In this document: one piece after another, positions 19,639 through 32,072 of the stretch | Layout of the letters: each line of letters begins with the position of its first letter | How positions within the stretch are numbered: position 1 is the first letter of the stretch | NCBI GenBank assembly: GCA_003259005.1 | Contig: QLII01000001.1 | Location: forward strand, 1,054,001 to 1,118,000 | Origin: Spirosoma telluris | GTDB taxonomy: Bacteria > Bacteroidota > Bacteroidia > Cytophagales > Spirosomataceae | Length of the DNA: 64,000 nucleotides | Reading direction: 5' to 3' | Program-made: the position numbers and the translations under genes | The notes under the pieces: generated by a model | Databases searched by the model: none | The model's input: the letters and a program-made list of their open reading frames with translations, nothing else | Told to the model about the DNA's origin: nothing

Positions 19639-22287
19639 ATGTCGAAAAACTTAGTCATAGTGGAGTCGCCGGCGAAGGCGAAAACCATCGAAGGCTATCT
19701 TGGTAAGGACTTTACAGTGAAGTCAAGCTTTGGTCATGTACGCGATTTGCCAAAGATGGGTTAGCCGTGGACGTTACCAATGGATTCCAGCCATCTTACG
19801 AAATTTCGCCCGATAAGAAGAAGCTAGTCAGTGAATTAAAGGCGCTTGCTAAGTCGTCCGATGAAGTCTGGCTGGCGACGGATGATGACCGCGAAGGGGA
19901 AGCCATTTCGTGGCACCTCAAGGAAGCGCTTGGCCTTCGGGACAATACCAAACGGATAGTGTTTCGGGAAATTACCAAAAACGCGATTCAGAATGCCATC
20001 AAATCGCCCCGCACCATTGACGTGGACTTAGTCAATGCGCAGCAGGCCCGACGCGTACTCGACCGATTGGTTGGTTACGAACTGTCGCCAGTGCTGTGGC
20101 GTAAGATTAAAGGCGGGAGCACAGGATTATCGGCAGGACGGGTACAATCGGTGGCCTTGCGGCTGGTCGTAGAGCGGGAACGGGAAATCGACAAGCACTC
20201 AGCCAAATCGTCGTTTAAGGTTACGGCTCAGTTTATCGTCGATGGCAACAAGGTGCTGAACGCCGAACTGCCAAAAACTTTGCGACCTCTGGTCAGGCCC
20301 GCGCGTTTCTGGAAGCCTGTATCGGGGCGACATTCACGATCAAGAATCTGGAAGTTAAACCGCCAAGAAATCGCCCGCGCCACCGTTTACAACCTCGACC
20401 CTGCAACAGGAGTCGTCGCGTAAACTGAGCTACTCGGTTGACCGGACCATGCGAATTGCCCAGAATTTGTACGAAGCGGGTAAGATTTCGTACATGCGGA
20501 CCGACTCGACGAATCTCTCGACCGAAGCCATTGATAAAGCTGTCGCTGAGATCGGTTCTGAGTTTGGCCAGAAATATATTCAGACGAGGCAGTTCAAGAC
20601 CAAGAATGAGTCGGCTCAGGAAGCTCACGAAGCCATTCGCCCCACGAATTTCAACGACCGGAATGCCGGAGCCGATCGGGATCAGAAACGCCTGTATGAA
20701 CTGATCTGGAAACGAGCAATTGCTTCGCAAATGGCTGATGCTCAACTTGAGCGAACAACCGTAACGATTGGGATTCGATTTGCCAATGGAACAACCACTT
20801 CATTTCAGACGCATGTAGACGACAGTCCGTTTGTCGAGACGCCACCTGCCGCACCAGCCCAGCAGTTTCCGAGCGAACTCGTTGCGCAGGGAGAGGTAAT
20901 TAAATTCGATGGCTTCCTGCGTGTCTACCTCGAATCGAAAGATGATGAAGATGATGAGGATGCTAAAGGAATGCTGCCTCCGCTGACCATCGGGCAGGGA
21001 CTCAACCTTGGCCAGATGAAAGCAACCGAGAAGTTTACGCGTCCACAACCTCGTTATGCGGAAGCTTCCCTAGTGAAGAAACTGGAAGAAATGGGTATCG
21101 GTCGCCCATCGACGTACGCGCCTACCATTTCGACCATCGTGAACCGAGGCTACGTCATCAAGCAGGACAAACCTGGTCAGGAACGAAAATATACAGAGTA
21201 CACCCTCCAGCAAAACAAGATCAGCGAAACCAGTGGGAAGGAAACCTTTGGCTCCGAAAAGGCCAAGTTATTCCCAACCAATACAGGTATCGTCGTGAAT
21301 GACTTCCTGGTTGAATATTTTCCGGATATCGTTGATTATCAGTTCACGGCAACGGTTGAAAAAGAATTCGACGAAATTGCTGATGGGAAGATGAACTGGC
21401 AGACCATGCTGCAAGGCTTCTACGGGGATTTTCATAAAAACATCGAAGACATCCAGGGATCGTCGATCGTGTCGTTCAAGACGGGTGCCAAAGAGTTGGG
21501 CCTTGATCCCCGGACCGGCAAAAAAGTGTCGGCACGATTGGGTAAGTACGGAGCCTACGCGCAAATCGGTGAATCGACTGATGAGGAGAAACCGCAGTAT
21601 GCTAACCTACGTGATGGCCAATTGATTGAGACGATCACCCTGCAGGAAGCACTGGATTTATTTACGCTACCCCGCGAAGTTGGTTTCTTTGAAGACAAGC
21701 CCATGACCATCGGTATCGGTAAGTTTGGTCCTTACGTGAAGCATGATGACAAATATGTATCGCTAACGAAAGAAGACGACCCGTACTCGATTGATGCTGA
21801 TCGGGCCGTTCAGCTTATCCAGCAAAAACGGGCTGAGTCGATCAGTGAAGCCATTGGTGAGTATGAAGGTAAACCGGTAACGACCGGAAAAGGGCGTTTT
21901 GGGCCGTATGTGAAGTACGAAGACAAATACATTTCGATCCCGCGCAATGAATCCCTGGCTGGCATGACCTTAGACCGGGCCGTAGAGCTGATTCTGGCCA
22001 AACGGCAGGCCGAAGCGAATAAATACATTAAAGAGTTTCCGGAAAATCCAGCGGTGAAAGTTGTCAATGGGCAATATGGACCCTATCTGGCGGTTGGCAA
22101 GCGCAACGTCAAAATCCCCAAAGATATTGACCCCGCTTCGCTAACCCTGGAAGACTGCCTGAAACTGGCCGGTGATGATCCCGCTCCCGCGAAAAAGGCA
22201 GCTCCGGCAAAAACAAAGACCACAGCAACAGCCGCTAAGAAACCTGCCGCCAAAGCCCCGGCTAAGAAAGCAGCTGCAAAAAAATAA
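19639..22287 (+). CDS. topA: DNA topoisomerase I (three frameshifts)
   Basis: Type IA topoisomerase of about 880 residues that relaxes negative supercoils. The start [22 protein letters not shown] at 19639 is a textbook TopA N-terminus. The TOPRIM motif is [17 protein letters not shown], the catalytic Tyr is in [13 protein letters not shown], and [20 protein letters not shown] follows. The C-terminal half has repeated [12 protein letters not shown] modules (topoisomerase C-terminal repeats) and an Ala/Lys-rich basic tail. The breaks are one base missing near 19755, in the T run 20279-20281, and near 20365. An essential gene is not expected to be lost, so these are taken as read errors. Confidence 0.95.
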
Positions 22288-22305
22288 CTATCAGCTCCTA
22301 TCTAC

Positions 22306-22335
22306 AAAAACCTTCCGAAACAGGAAGGTTTTTTG
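22306..22335 (+). terminator. Rho-independent terminator after topA
   Basis: The stem AAAAACCTTCC / GGAAGGTTTTTT with a six-base loop is followed by more T. It starts 19 bases after the topA stop. Confidence 0.88.
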
Positions 22336-22402
22336 TTTTTAATACCCTTTGGAAATTCCTCACTATTTTGCCGTCTGAACCAACCGCTACCAAACTAGCC
22401 GC

Positions 22403-24696
<2,294 letters not shown>

Positions 24697-24704
24697 GTGT
24701 AAAT

Positions 24705-24812
24705 TAGGGGAGGAAGGGGAAAAAAGGGAGAAGGTAAAATGGAGCGAGAAACAATGTTGATTATTTACCCTTTCCTCCCGCCCTTCCCTTCCTGCCTCTC
24801 CTCCTTAACTAT
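24705..24812. repeat. Intergenic word palindrome (GGGGAGGAAGGGG type)
   Basis: A purine-only left arm (GGGGAGGAAGGGGAAAAAA, GGGAGAAGGTAAA) faces a pyrimidine-rich right arm (TTTACCCTTTCCTCCC, CCTTCCCTTCCTGCC). It lies between the hexosaminidase and sirtuin genes. An ATG inside it gives a spurious N-terminal extension to the sirtuin frame. Confidence 0.75.
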
Positions 24813-24819
24813 TAATTGT

Positions 24820-25518
24820 ATGAAAAAAATCGTCGTTCTCTCCGGTGCGGGGATTAGTGCCGAGAGTGGAATTCCAACTTTTCGGGCCTCGGACGGTCTT
24901 TGGGAAAACCATCGAATCGAAGACGTTGCCACCCCCGAAGCCTGGCACCGAAATCCGGAACTGGTGCAGGATTTTTACAACCAACGCCGGAAGCAGGCAC
25001 TCAGCGTTCAGCCAAACGCGGGGCATCTGGCATTGGTAAAATTAGAGGAAAAATACGACGTGACGGTCATCACCCAGAATGTCGATAACCTGCACGAAAA
25101 AGCGGGATCGTCGAAGGTGGTTCACCTGCACGGTGAGTTGTTTAAATCTCGCTCAACCGTCGATGAATCCTTGATTTACGATATCGATGGGTGGGAGATT
25201 AAGGCAGGCGACCTTTGTGAAAAAGGGTCACAACTACGTCCGCATATTGTCTGGTTTGGCGAGGCCGTCCCCATGATGGATATCGCGCTGGAAATCACCA
25301 ATGAGGCCGATATGTTGATCGTTGTGGGCACATCACTGAATGTATATCCGGCAGCGGGGCTAGTCTATGCGGTTCGGGCGGGGGTTCCGATTTACGTAGT
25401 AGACCCTAATACACCAGCCATGCAAAAACGCCCCAACGTGACGTTCATCGCTGAACCTGCAACCATCGGTCTGACAGAACTGGCCGAGCAGTTACTGGCG
25501 GAGGCTGATGCTTCCTAA
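24820..25518 (+). CDS. SIR2-family NAD-dependent protein deacylase
   Basis: Sirtuin of 232 residues starting at MKKIVVLSGAG (24820). The NAD site is VVLSGAGISAESGIPTFR, QNVDNLHEKAGS binds ribose, the catalytic His is in VVHLHGELF, and VVGTSLNVYPAAGL follows. FYNQRR gives a Tyr and an Arg three residues apart; in the CobB/SIRT5 group this pair recognises succinyl-like acyl groups. The zinc-binding cysteines of most sirtuins are absent; only one Cys remains, in DLCEKGSQLRP. A GTP cyclohydrolase II-like gene follows after 12 bases. Activity as desuccinylase or deacetylase is inferred from family motifs. Confidence 0.92.
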   Translation: MKKIVVLSGAGISAESGIPTFRASDGLWENHRIEDVATPEAWHRNPELVQDFYNQRRKQALSVQPNAGHLALVKLEEKYDVTVITQNVDNLHEKAGSSKVVHLHGELFKSRSTVDESLIYDIDGWEIKAGDLCEKGSQLRPHIVWFGEAVPMMDIALEITNEADMLIVVGTSLNVYPAAGLVYAVRAGVPIYVVDPNTPAMQKRPNVTFIAEPATIGLTELAEQLLAEADAS

Positions 25519-25530
25519 AAATAGCTTAAC

Positions 25531-26043
25531 ATGCTAGTTAAACTTGCCGAAGGAAACCTCAAAACCAAATTTGGTGTATATCGGGAAATCCTCTTTTATA
25601 ACGGTCAAAAAGAAGCGATTGCCTTGCTGATGGGTGACGTAGCTGGGGCCGAAGCTGTCTTGTGCCGGGTCCATTCGTCCTGTCTATTCGGTCATGCGTT
25701 CAATAGTATCGAGTGTGATTGTCGGGAGCAGATGGAAATTTCTCAGCAACTGATTCAGCAGGAGGGAAGAGGCATCGTGATCTGGCTAGATCAGGAAGGA
25801 AAAGGAAATGGCCATTTTGCTTTACTAAAAAGTGTTGAGCATAAACGACTTGGCCTGGCACAAGCTGATGCCTACGAAGCTGTGGGGTTTAAGCGGGACG
25901 CACGGGATTATACCGTAGCTGCCGAAATTTTAAATCAACTGGGTGTCAAGTCCATTCGTATGCTGACTAACAATCCCAATAAAGTTGAAACGCTTACCCA
26001 GCACGGTGTTCATGTTGCTGGAATTAAGGCGACTACACTTTAA
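25531..26043 (+). CDS. GTP cyclohydrolase II-like (RibA-type) protein, divergent
   Basis: 170 residues, covering only the GTP cyclohydrolase II domain without the DHBP synthase half. The zinc site is kept as VHSSCLFGHAFNSIECDCREQ (three Cys), and DYTVAAEIL and MLTNNPNKVETL match the family. The usual GRGIGL-type loop is replaced by QEGKGNGHFALL, and other stretches also depart from riboflavin-pathway enzymes. It may therefore be a side-branch cyclohydrolase rather than the main riboflavin enzyme. It sits 12 bases after the sirtuin gene, so the two are probably cotranscribed. Confidence 0.82.
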   Translation: MLVKLAEGNLKTKFGVYREILFYNGQKEAIALLMGDVAGAEAVLCRVHSSCLFGHAFNSIECDCREQMEISQQLIQQEGRGIVIWLDQEGKGNGHFALLKSVEHKRLGLAQADAYEAVGFKRDARDYTVAAEILNQLGVKSIRMLTNNPNKVETLTQHGVHVAGIKATTL

Positions 26044-26060
26044 GACTGGTTGACTGATGT

Positions 26061-26160
26061 CACTAGTGCTTTACCAAAATAGATTCTATTGTTTCTGGAG
26101 ATTCTTTGGACTCTATAGGTTCTGATTGTCAGTGTCAGTACGATAGAATCAAAGAGCCTA
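26061..26160. repeat. GATTCTA-family element, copy A
   Basis: It begins CACTAGTGCTTTACCAAAAT followed by AGATTCTA, then further RATTCT words and TCAGTACGATAGAATC. It shares its 24-base end with copies at 40439-40563 and 42519-42631. Confidence 0.72.
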
Positions 26161-26187
26161 TACGTTCGAACGAAAAACTGTAGACAT

Positions 26188-29100
26188 GTGAACTGGATAC
26201 ACCCAAAAGGGGGAGCGGTAATCAAGCTTTTGAATCGCCTTGGCTTTGTCATTTCTTTCCTCTGTTCCCTTCTAACTGGCAGCGCACAAGAAGCTAGTGC
26301 CCAAACGACAACTACGCTTTCCGGTTTTGTCGTTGATGCAACCACAAATAGCCCAATGCCTTTTGCGAATGTGTATCTGAACAATAGTACACACGGCACC
26401 GTCAGCGACGATAAAGGGCATTTTAGCCTCACTAATGTACCACTCGGCACCGTCGAAGTGGTTGCTTCTTTTGTCGGTTATCAAACGAATCAGCAAACAT
26501 TGCGGTTAACCGGTGCACAAAGTCAGCCTATTACCTTTCGATTGAAACCCAGCGCAAAAACATTAGCAGGGGTGACGGTAAAAGCCAGCCGGAATGAAAA
26601 GAAATGGCAGCAACAACTCCGTCAGTTTAAACAGCAGTTATTCGGTGAACCCTTTGGTAGCCAATGCGTACTGACCAATCCTGAAGTACTTCAATTTACG
26701 GAAGAAAAAGGGCATCTGAAGGCCACCGCTTCTGAGCCGCTCGTGATTGATAATGAGGCCCTGGGCTATCGACTCTGGTTTGATCTGGCCTATTTTGATG
26801 GTGAACCAAAACAGGTTCATTACGGTGGAGCGGCCCGCTTCGAAGAGCTTAAAACCACGAATGAGCGGCAGGTAAATCGGTTTCGGCGTAACCGGATGCG
26901 TGCGTATCTGGGCTCAACCCGACACCTGATGGCCAGCTTGATTTCGGAACGTACGAGCAGGAAGGCTTTTTAGTTTACCAGGAAGATACCAACGTGCCGA
27001 TGCCTTTTCCGGGTGACACCCTTACGTTGAAACGCGCCATTGGGCATCGTTTATTGCCGCTCAACCTGAAGGCTCTGGTTCGGCCAGGGCAATTGCCTTT
27101 TGAGCGTCGGTTGGGAACGGAAATGCCCTTAGTCGTCTTTTATACAAAAGCCCAATCGCTTTTCTCGCCCTATACGGATGCGCGTTACGCGTATACCCAA
27201 ATTACGTTCCCGAATGGGCCTGTTCAACTGTTGACAGATGGCTGGATTACGGTACCAAATGGTGTAGAAATGCAAGGGTCGCTGGCTAACGATCGATTAT
27301 CGACACTTCTCCCCGCCGATTGGAAACCTACCCAGGCGGTTGTCCCTTCGGCCCCTGCTGTTGTTCTTGCCGACGTACAATCACTATCGGAAAGGATGAC
27401 TCGTTATGCATCGGAGAAAGCCTATATCCACACCGACCGGGCCCAGTATGTGGCGGGGGATACCCTCTGGTTTAAGGCTTACCTTGTCGACGGTAAATTT
27501 CATACTCCCAATGCCCTCAGTCAGACGCTATATGTGAACCTGCTTGATGCCACTGGCAAGCGTACAGTCAGCCGTCTGGTACATATGGACAGCACGGGGC
27601 ATGCATCGGGAGATATCACCCTGCCCGACTCGCTGCCTTCGGGAGACTACCAATTGCTAGCCTATACCAATTGGATGCGCAATGCGGATAACGAGTTTCT
27701 TTTTCGAAAGCGTATCCGAATTGATGCCAGAAATGCCCAGCCTGACAACCGTATAGCCAGCGAATCGAAGGGGTTTCGTGTGCAGGTATTTCCCGAAGGC
27801 GGGCAATTGGTGGAGGGCCTTTCTGGTCGAGTAGCGTTTCAAGCGCTGGATAATCAGGGGCATAGCCTCAGCGTAACCGTGTGCTGACCAACCAGAAGGG
27901 CGATACCCTGACCGATTTTCGGAGTTTGCACCAGGGCATGGGTACCTTTTCGTTTACCCCTCAACCCGGTCAACATTACCGGGCGGTAACCAGCTCGGCA
28001 GATGGGCAGCTCACCTCCGTCGATCTTCCGGATGCGTTGCCTGCGGGTTATCAACTAGCGGTCGACAATCTGACCAATCCCCGTAGTGTTCGGGTACAGA
28101 TTCGTACGAATCAGTCTCATCTGGATCAATTGACCTTGTTTGCGCATATGCGCGGGCAAGTCGTTTATCAAGCTCAGGTAGATAGTAACAAACCCGAAAT
28201 GTTACTGGCCATTCCTTATGATTCTATCCGACAGGATGGGATTCTGCACCTGACCCTGTTTGATTCAGACAACCTGCCGGTGTCTGAACGGTTGGCGTTC
28301 ATCAATCAAAATCGGCAGTTGGTTATTCACATGGCAGTAGATAAAGCCAGCTATCAGCCTCGACAACCCGTTTCGCTGACCGTTTCCACTACTGATCCAT
28401 CAGGTAAGCCGGTGGCTGCTCAATTGTCGCTGGCGATCACTGATGTGAAACAGAACCTGGCGATAGAGCCTGGGGCAGCTACGCTGCGGAGCTATCTGCT
28501 GCTGACCTCTGATTTACGGGGTCATATAGAAGAACCAGAGTTTTATTTTGATTCGACCCAGGCGCACGTTCGCCAATATCTGGACTATGTAATGCTAACC
28601 CACGGCTGGCGTCGGTTTAGTTGGCGAGCCGTTTTGAGCGACAGTACGGTGCCTCCTGTTTACGGGGCGGAAAGGGCCATTGATCTACGGGGGCTGGTAA
28701 GCTATAGTGACGATAAAAAACTGGCCACGAATGCTGCTCTAACCGCTATGTTCAAAACCAACAGGAGCTTAACACCGGTGGACATCACAACGGATAAAGA
28801 TGGTCGATTGGCTATGGCAAACCTGCTGTTTACGGATACGGCTACCGTAATTCTACGTCACAATGCCAATCGCCCGATCAACGTCCAGTGGCTTCCGCGC
28901 ACCCTACCCGATTTTGTTTGCCTGCCTCCTTTATCGACGGGAAGTACCAATGATCGACAGACCTTACTCAATCAGGCCTTAGAAAGGCAGGCCTTGACCA
29001 AGCAACTCCGCGATAATGGAGGTAAATTGCTCCAGGCCGTGAACGTAAAAACAAAACGGTTCGATGCCAGCCGGATAGATTATCGACGGCAACTATATGG

Positions 29101-29688
29101 GAAGGCCGATGTAACGATAGCGGCCACAGATCAACTGCGATCCATGCAATCGGTTCTGGCTATGCTGAATGGGCAAGCTGCGGGCGTTACTGTGTCGGTT
29201 AATCCAGATGGTACAGGCTCTGTAAGTATTCGAGGGGGACCCGCTGCTATCCTTGTAGATGGAACCATCGTTGATGCGAGCATTTTATCGACGATCAGCC
29301 CAGTGATATTGAAGCGATTGATGTCCTGAAAAATCCTGCTACCTATAGTATCTTCGGAACGCGGGCTGCTTATGGCGCAGTAAATTTTTTAACTCGACGG
29401 GGCCTTGGGGTAAGTAAGCAAACGAACCAGATCATCAGTAAGGTGATCGGCTACGCCGTTAGCCGGGAGTTTTACTCACCCCAGTACGCCAACGAATCCA
29501 TGACCAATACCCCTGATTACAGAGCCACACTTTACTGGAACCCCTCCGTACAAACCGATGCAAATGGTAAAGCAACGGTTACCTTTTACAATGCAGATAA
29601 CATAACGACAATCCAGGCCGTCGCCGAAGGCATTAGCCCCACTGGCCAACCGGGATATGGCACACTAAACTACTCAGTCAAAAAGTAA
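26188..29688 (+). CDS. Carboxypeptidase-regulatory-like / MG2-like / TonB-plug hybrid surface protein (three frameshifts)
   Basis: Exported protein of about 1165 residues. After a signal-like segment (LGFVISFLCSLLTGSAQE) comes a CarboxypepD_reg-like domain (LSGFVVDATTNSPMPFANVY, ...VASFVGYQTNQQTLRL). Macroglobulin-like modules follow (AYIHTDRAQYVAGDTLWFKA; VDKASYQPRQPVSLTVST). Near the end is a TonB plug-like domain (GQAAGVTVSVNPDGTGSVSI, AIDVLKNPATYSIFGTRAAY). The end reads TLYWNPSVQTDANGKATVTF. No outer-membrane beta-barrel follows the plug. Breaks are one base each at 26931-26932, about 27879 and 29299-29301. The start is uncertain: GTG at 26188 is the first option, TTG near 26230 another. 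Confidence 0.82.
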
Positions 29689-29734
29689 GGCATGATAAAT
29701 AATTGATGACTATTGTTTGTAAGTCATTCATCAT

Positions 29735-30579
29735 TCATTCCCTCGTCACCGTTCCCGTTATATACCCATAGGGTTCGTCGGTGGCGATGAAAATCTCGTT
29801 CTGATTGTCCATACCAAACTGATCCAGGTTAAACGGAATGTGGTGTTTGTTGGGCATGATCAGGCTAATCTCGCTCACTTCCGGATTTTCTTCCAGTACC
29901 GCCGATCCCATCGCCAGTAACGTTTGCTGAACGGACAGGCTCATATGATGGGCGAAGGTTTTCAGTAGGGTTTCGCGGATGTTGCCAAAGAGGCGGTAAA
30001 GTCAAGTTCGTGGCCGGTGTAGTTCCAATTGGCCTCACATTGGGTCGCAAAGATGCGGTCGGCGGTCTCTTTCAGCGTCGTATATTGATCTTTGATGTAG
30101 CCTTCAAAACCCGAATCTGTTGTTTTTAGAATCAGCAGGTCTTTGATACCTGATGTCACAGTGATCCCATCAACTGTCTTTACAATTGTTGTGGTTCGTT
30201 TTTCCGAACTGCCACCCACATAGGCGTGATGATGCGGCTCGCCATCGAAGGCCATTCGCGTCCAGGGGTGTTCAAGTATGTGGACGGTCGCCTGCGATAC
30301 CTGCGGATTATGGCTGATAAAATAATTCGCTACATAGAGGCCGAAGTTCTCGATAGAGTCAGTGAAGTGCTCTTTTGCCAGAGCATATACCGTATTCTTC
30401 TGCGTATCGGTAGGTAGTATTTTGGAATTATCGCCCAGCGTATGGGCGGTTTCAAAGTCTCCTTCCAGCGAAACATTGACCGAGATCTGCCTGAATTCAT
30501 GGTAGTTAGGGTGCCGAATGATTTTTGACAGGTTCACGGCATTCTTGCCGTAGGCATTTTTTTTCAGGCTGAGCTTCAT
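29735..30579 (-). CDS. Urate oxidase, factor-independent uricase (one frameshift)
   Basis: Cofactor-free uricase of about 280 residues that oxidises urate to 5-hydroxyisourate. YGKNAVNLSKI carries the conserved Lys, PTDTQKNTVYALAKEH the Thr of the active site, and EPHHHAYVGG the His-rich loop. The C-terminal part restarts as LFGNIRETLLKTFAHH and runs through EISLIMPNKHHIPFNLDQFG, a strongly conserved uricase segment. The break is one base missing at 29992-29993. It is transcribed divergently from allB with a 63-base gap holding a dyad. Confidence 0.93.
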
Positions 30580-30617
30580 GGTTGTTTCGGCTGTTTGGGT
30601 AGTATTGACCTCTAGTA

Positions 30618-30634
30618 TAGAAATTAATTTTCTA
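30618..30634. promoter_or_regulatory. Candidate operator, TAGAAA-n5-TTTCTA
   Basis: A dyad in the 63-base gap between the divergent uricase and allB starts. The centre TTAAT is itself nearly symmetric. One bound regulator could control both arms of the urate pathway. No regulator gene is adjacent, so the binding protein is unknown. Confidence 0.42.
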
Positions 30635-30642
30635 TTTTTAGT

Positions 30643-32016
30643 ATGATTGATCGTGTCATTAGCGGAAATAAAATCTGTACGCCAGAAGGGATCAGGCCAG
30701 CTGTCGTCCTGATAAAAGACGGTCTGATTGCAGATGTACGGTCAGAATTACCGACAAACCTTATTGGCAATGTCATCGACATTGGCGATAGCATCCTGAT
30801 GTCGGGTGTTATTGACCCGCATGTACACATCAACGAACCCGGCCGAACCGATTGGGAAGGTTTCAATACGGCCACCCGGGCCGCGATTACGGGTGGGTTG
30901 ACAACCCTGGTCGATATGCCCCTCAATTCATCGCCTGTAACGACGACAGCGGCTGCTTTTGACCAGAAACTAGCGGCTACAAACGGACAGTTGCACACGA
31001 ATTGTGGCCTCTGGGGCGGCCTCGTACCCGGTAATACGGACGATATCGACCGGCTGATTCAAAAAGGCGTACTGGGATTCAAAGCGTTTCTGACCCATTC
31101 CGGTATCGACGATTTTCCAAATGTGACCGAGGCCGACTTACGGAAGGCCATGCCTATTATTGCCCGGCATGGATTGCCTTTGCTGGTGCATTGCGAATTG
31201 TCGACCGATGAAAAACTGGCCAGTGGCGATCCGCAATCGTATCAAAATTACCTGTCGTCCCGACCCAGGGAATGGGAAGACAAAGCCATTGCGATGATGA
31301 TTGGGCTGTGTGAAGAATACAATTGCCGAACGCATATCGTCCATTTGTCGTCGGCCAATTCCATCGAACCCATTGCCAAAGCGAAGCAGAAAGGCTTACC
31401 CCTTACGGTCGAAACGGCGCAGCATTATTTATTTTTTACTGCCGAAACGATTCAGGACGGCCAAACCCAATTTAAGTGTGCCCCCCCGATTCGGGAAAAA
31501 GCAAACAACGAACTGTTATGGACTGCTTTAGGCGATGGGATTATTGATTTTGTTGCCACCGACCATTCGCCCGCACCCCCTGATCTGAAACAGATGCAAA
31601 GTGGGGATTTTATGAACGCATGGGGCGGTATTGCCTCCTTACAACTGGCCTTGCCGGTGTTATGGACAGCTGCACGGCAACGAGGGTTTACGGTAACCGA
31701 CATCGCCAGGTGGTTAAGCGAAAAACCAGCTCAACTAGCGGGCCTGGCGCAGCGAAAAGGCCAGATTGCCAAAGGCTACGATGCTGACTTGGTGGTCTGG
31801 AATCCCGAAAAGACATTTACCGTTGCAGCAGATTCATTGCAACACAAACATAAAATGACGCCTTATCTGAACGAAGCGTTATACGGCGTTGTCGAGCAAA
31901 CGTATCTGGTAGGTAAGTTGGTTTTTGAGAATGGGAGGTTTGTTGGGTTGGACGAAGGTAAATTTATTAACCACAGAGCGGTGCGTCGGTACGACACAGA
32001 GAACACAGAGTTTTAG
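30643..32016 (+). CDS. allB: Allantoinase
   Basis: Intact 457-residue cyclic amidohydrolase that opens allantoin to allantoate. The metal site reads SGVIDPHVHINEPGRTDWEG, with GFKAFLTHSG for the carboxylated Lys, LLVHCE, THIVHLSSANS and VATDHSPAP; this order is typical of AllB and separates it from dihydropyrimidinases. It is first in a rightward operon with allC, allE, OHCU decarboxylase, HIU hydrolase and a second amidohydrolase. The final residues (NHRAVRRYDTENTEF) are translated from the left part of a CACAGAG palindrome, so the native end may have been shorter or different. Confidence 0.94.
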   Translation: MIDRVISGNKICTPEGIRPAVVLIKDGLIADVRSELPTNLIGNVIDIGDSILMSGVIDPHVHINEPGRTDWEGFNTATRAAITGGLTTLVDMPLNSSPVTTTAAAFDQKLAATNGQLHTNCGLWGGLVPGNTDDIDRLIQKGVLGFKAFLTHSGIDDFPNVTEADLRKAMPIIARHGLPLLVHCELSTDEKLASGDPQSYQNYLSSRPREWEDKAIAMMIGLCEEYNCRTHIVHLSSANSIEPIAKAKQKGLPLTVETAQHYLFFTAETIQDGQTQFKCAPPIREKANNELLWTALGDGIIDFVATDHSPAPPDLKQMQSGDFMNAWGGIASLQLALPVLWTAARQRGFTVTDIARWLSEKPAQLAGLAQRKGQIAKGYDADLVVWNPEKTFTVAADSLQHKHKMTPYLNEALYGVVEQTYLVGKLVFENGRFVGLDEGKFINHRAVRRYDTENTEF

Positions 32017-32046
32017 TCAGTATAACAAAACTCTGTGTTCTCTGTG
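31995..32046. repeat. Perfect 20-bp arms of CACAGAGAACACAGAG palindrome
   Basis: Arms 31995-32014 and 32027-32046 are exactly complementary. Outer words ACCACAGAG (31971 on) and CTCTGTGGTTA extend the element. It overlaps the allB 3' end and leads up to allC. A half-copy (AACCGCTCTGTGGTTA) also lies at 34101-34116, before the OHCU decarboxylase start. Confidence 0.88.
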
Positions 32047-32072
32047 CCTCTGTGGTTAATCTAATTTTATTC

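Noticed and set aside
24739..24819. Longer sirtuin start at 24739
   Set aside because: The extension is Pro/Leu/Ser-rich and read from the purine/pyrimidine palindrome. Sirtuins begin at the KIVVLSGAG strand.
29690..29740. Short TGATGAC/GTCATTCATCA stem as a word palindrome or terminator
   Set aside because: The arms are short and imperfect and no T-run follows; not strong enough to list.
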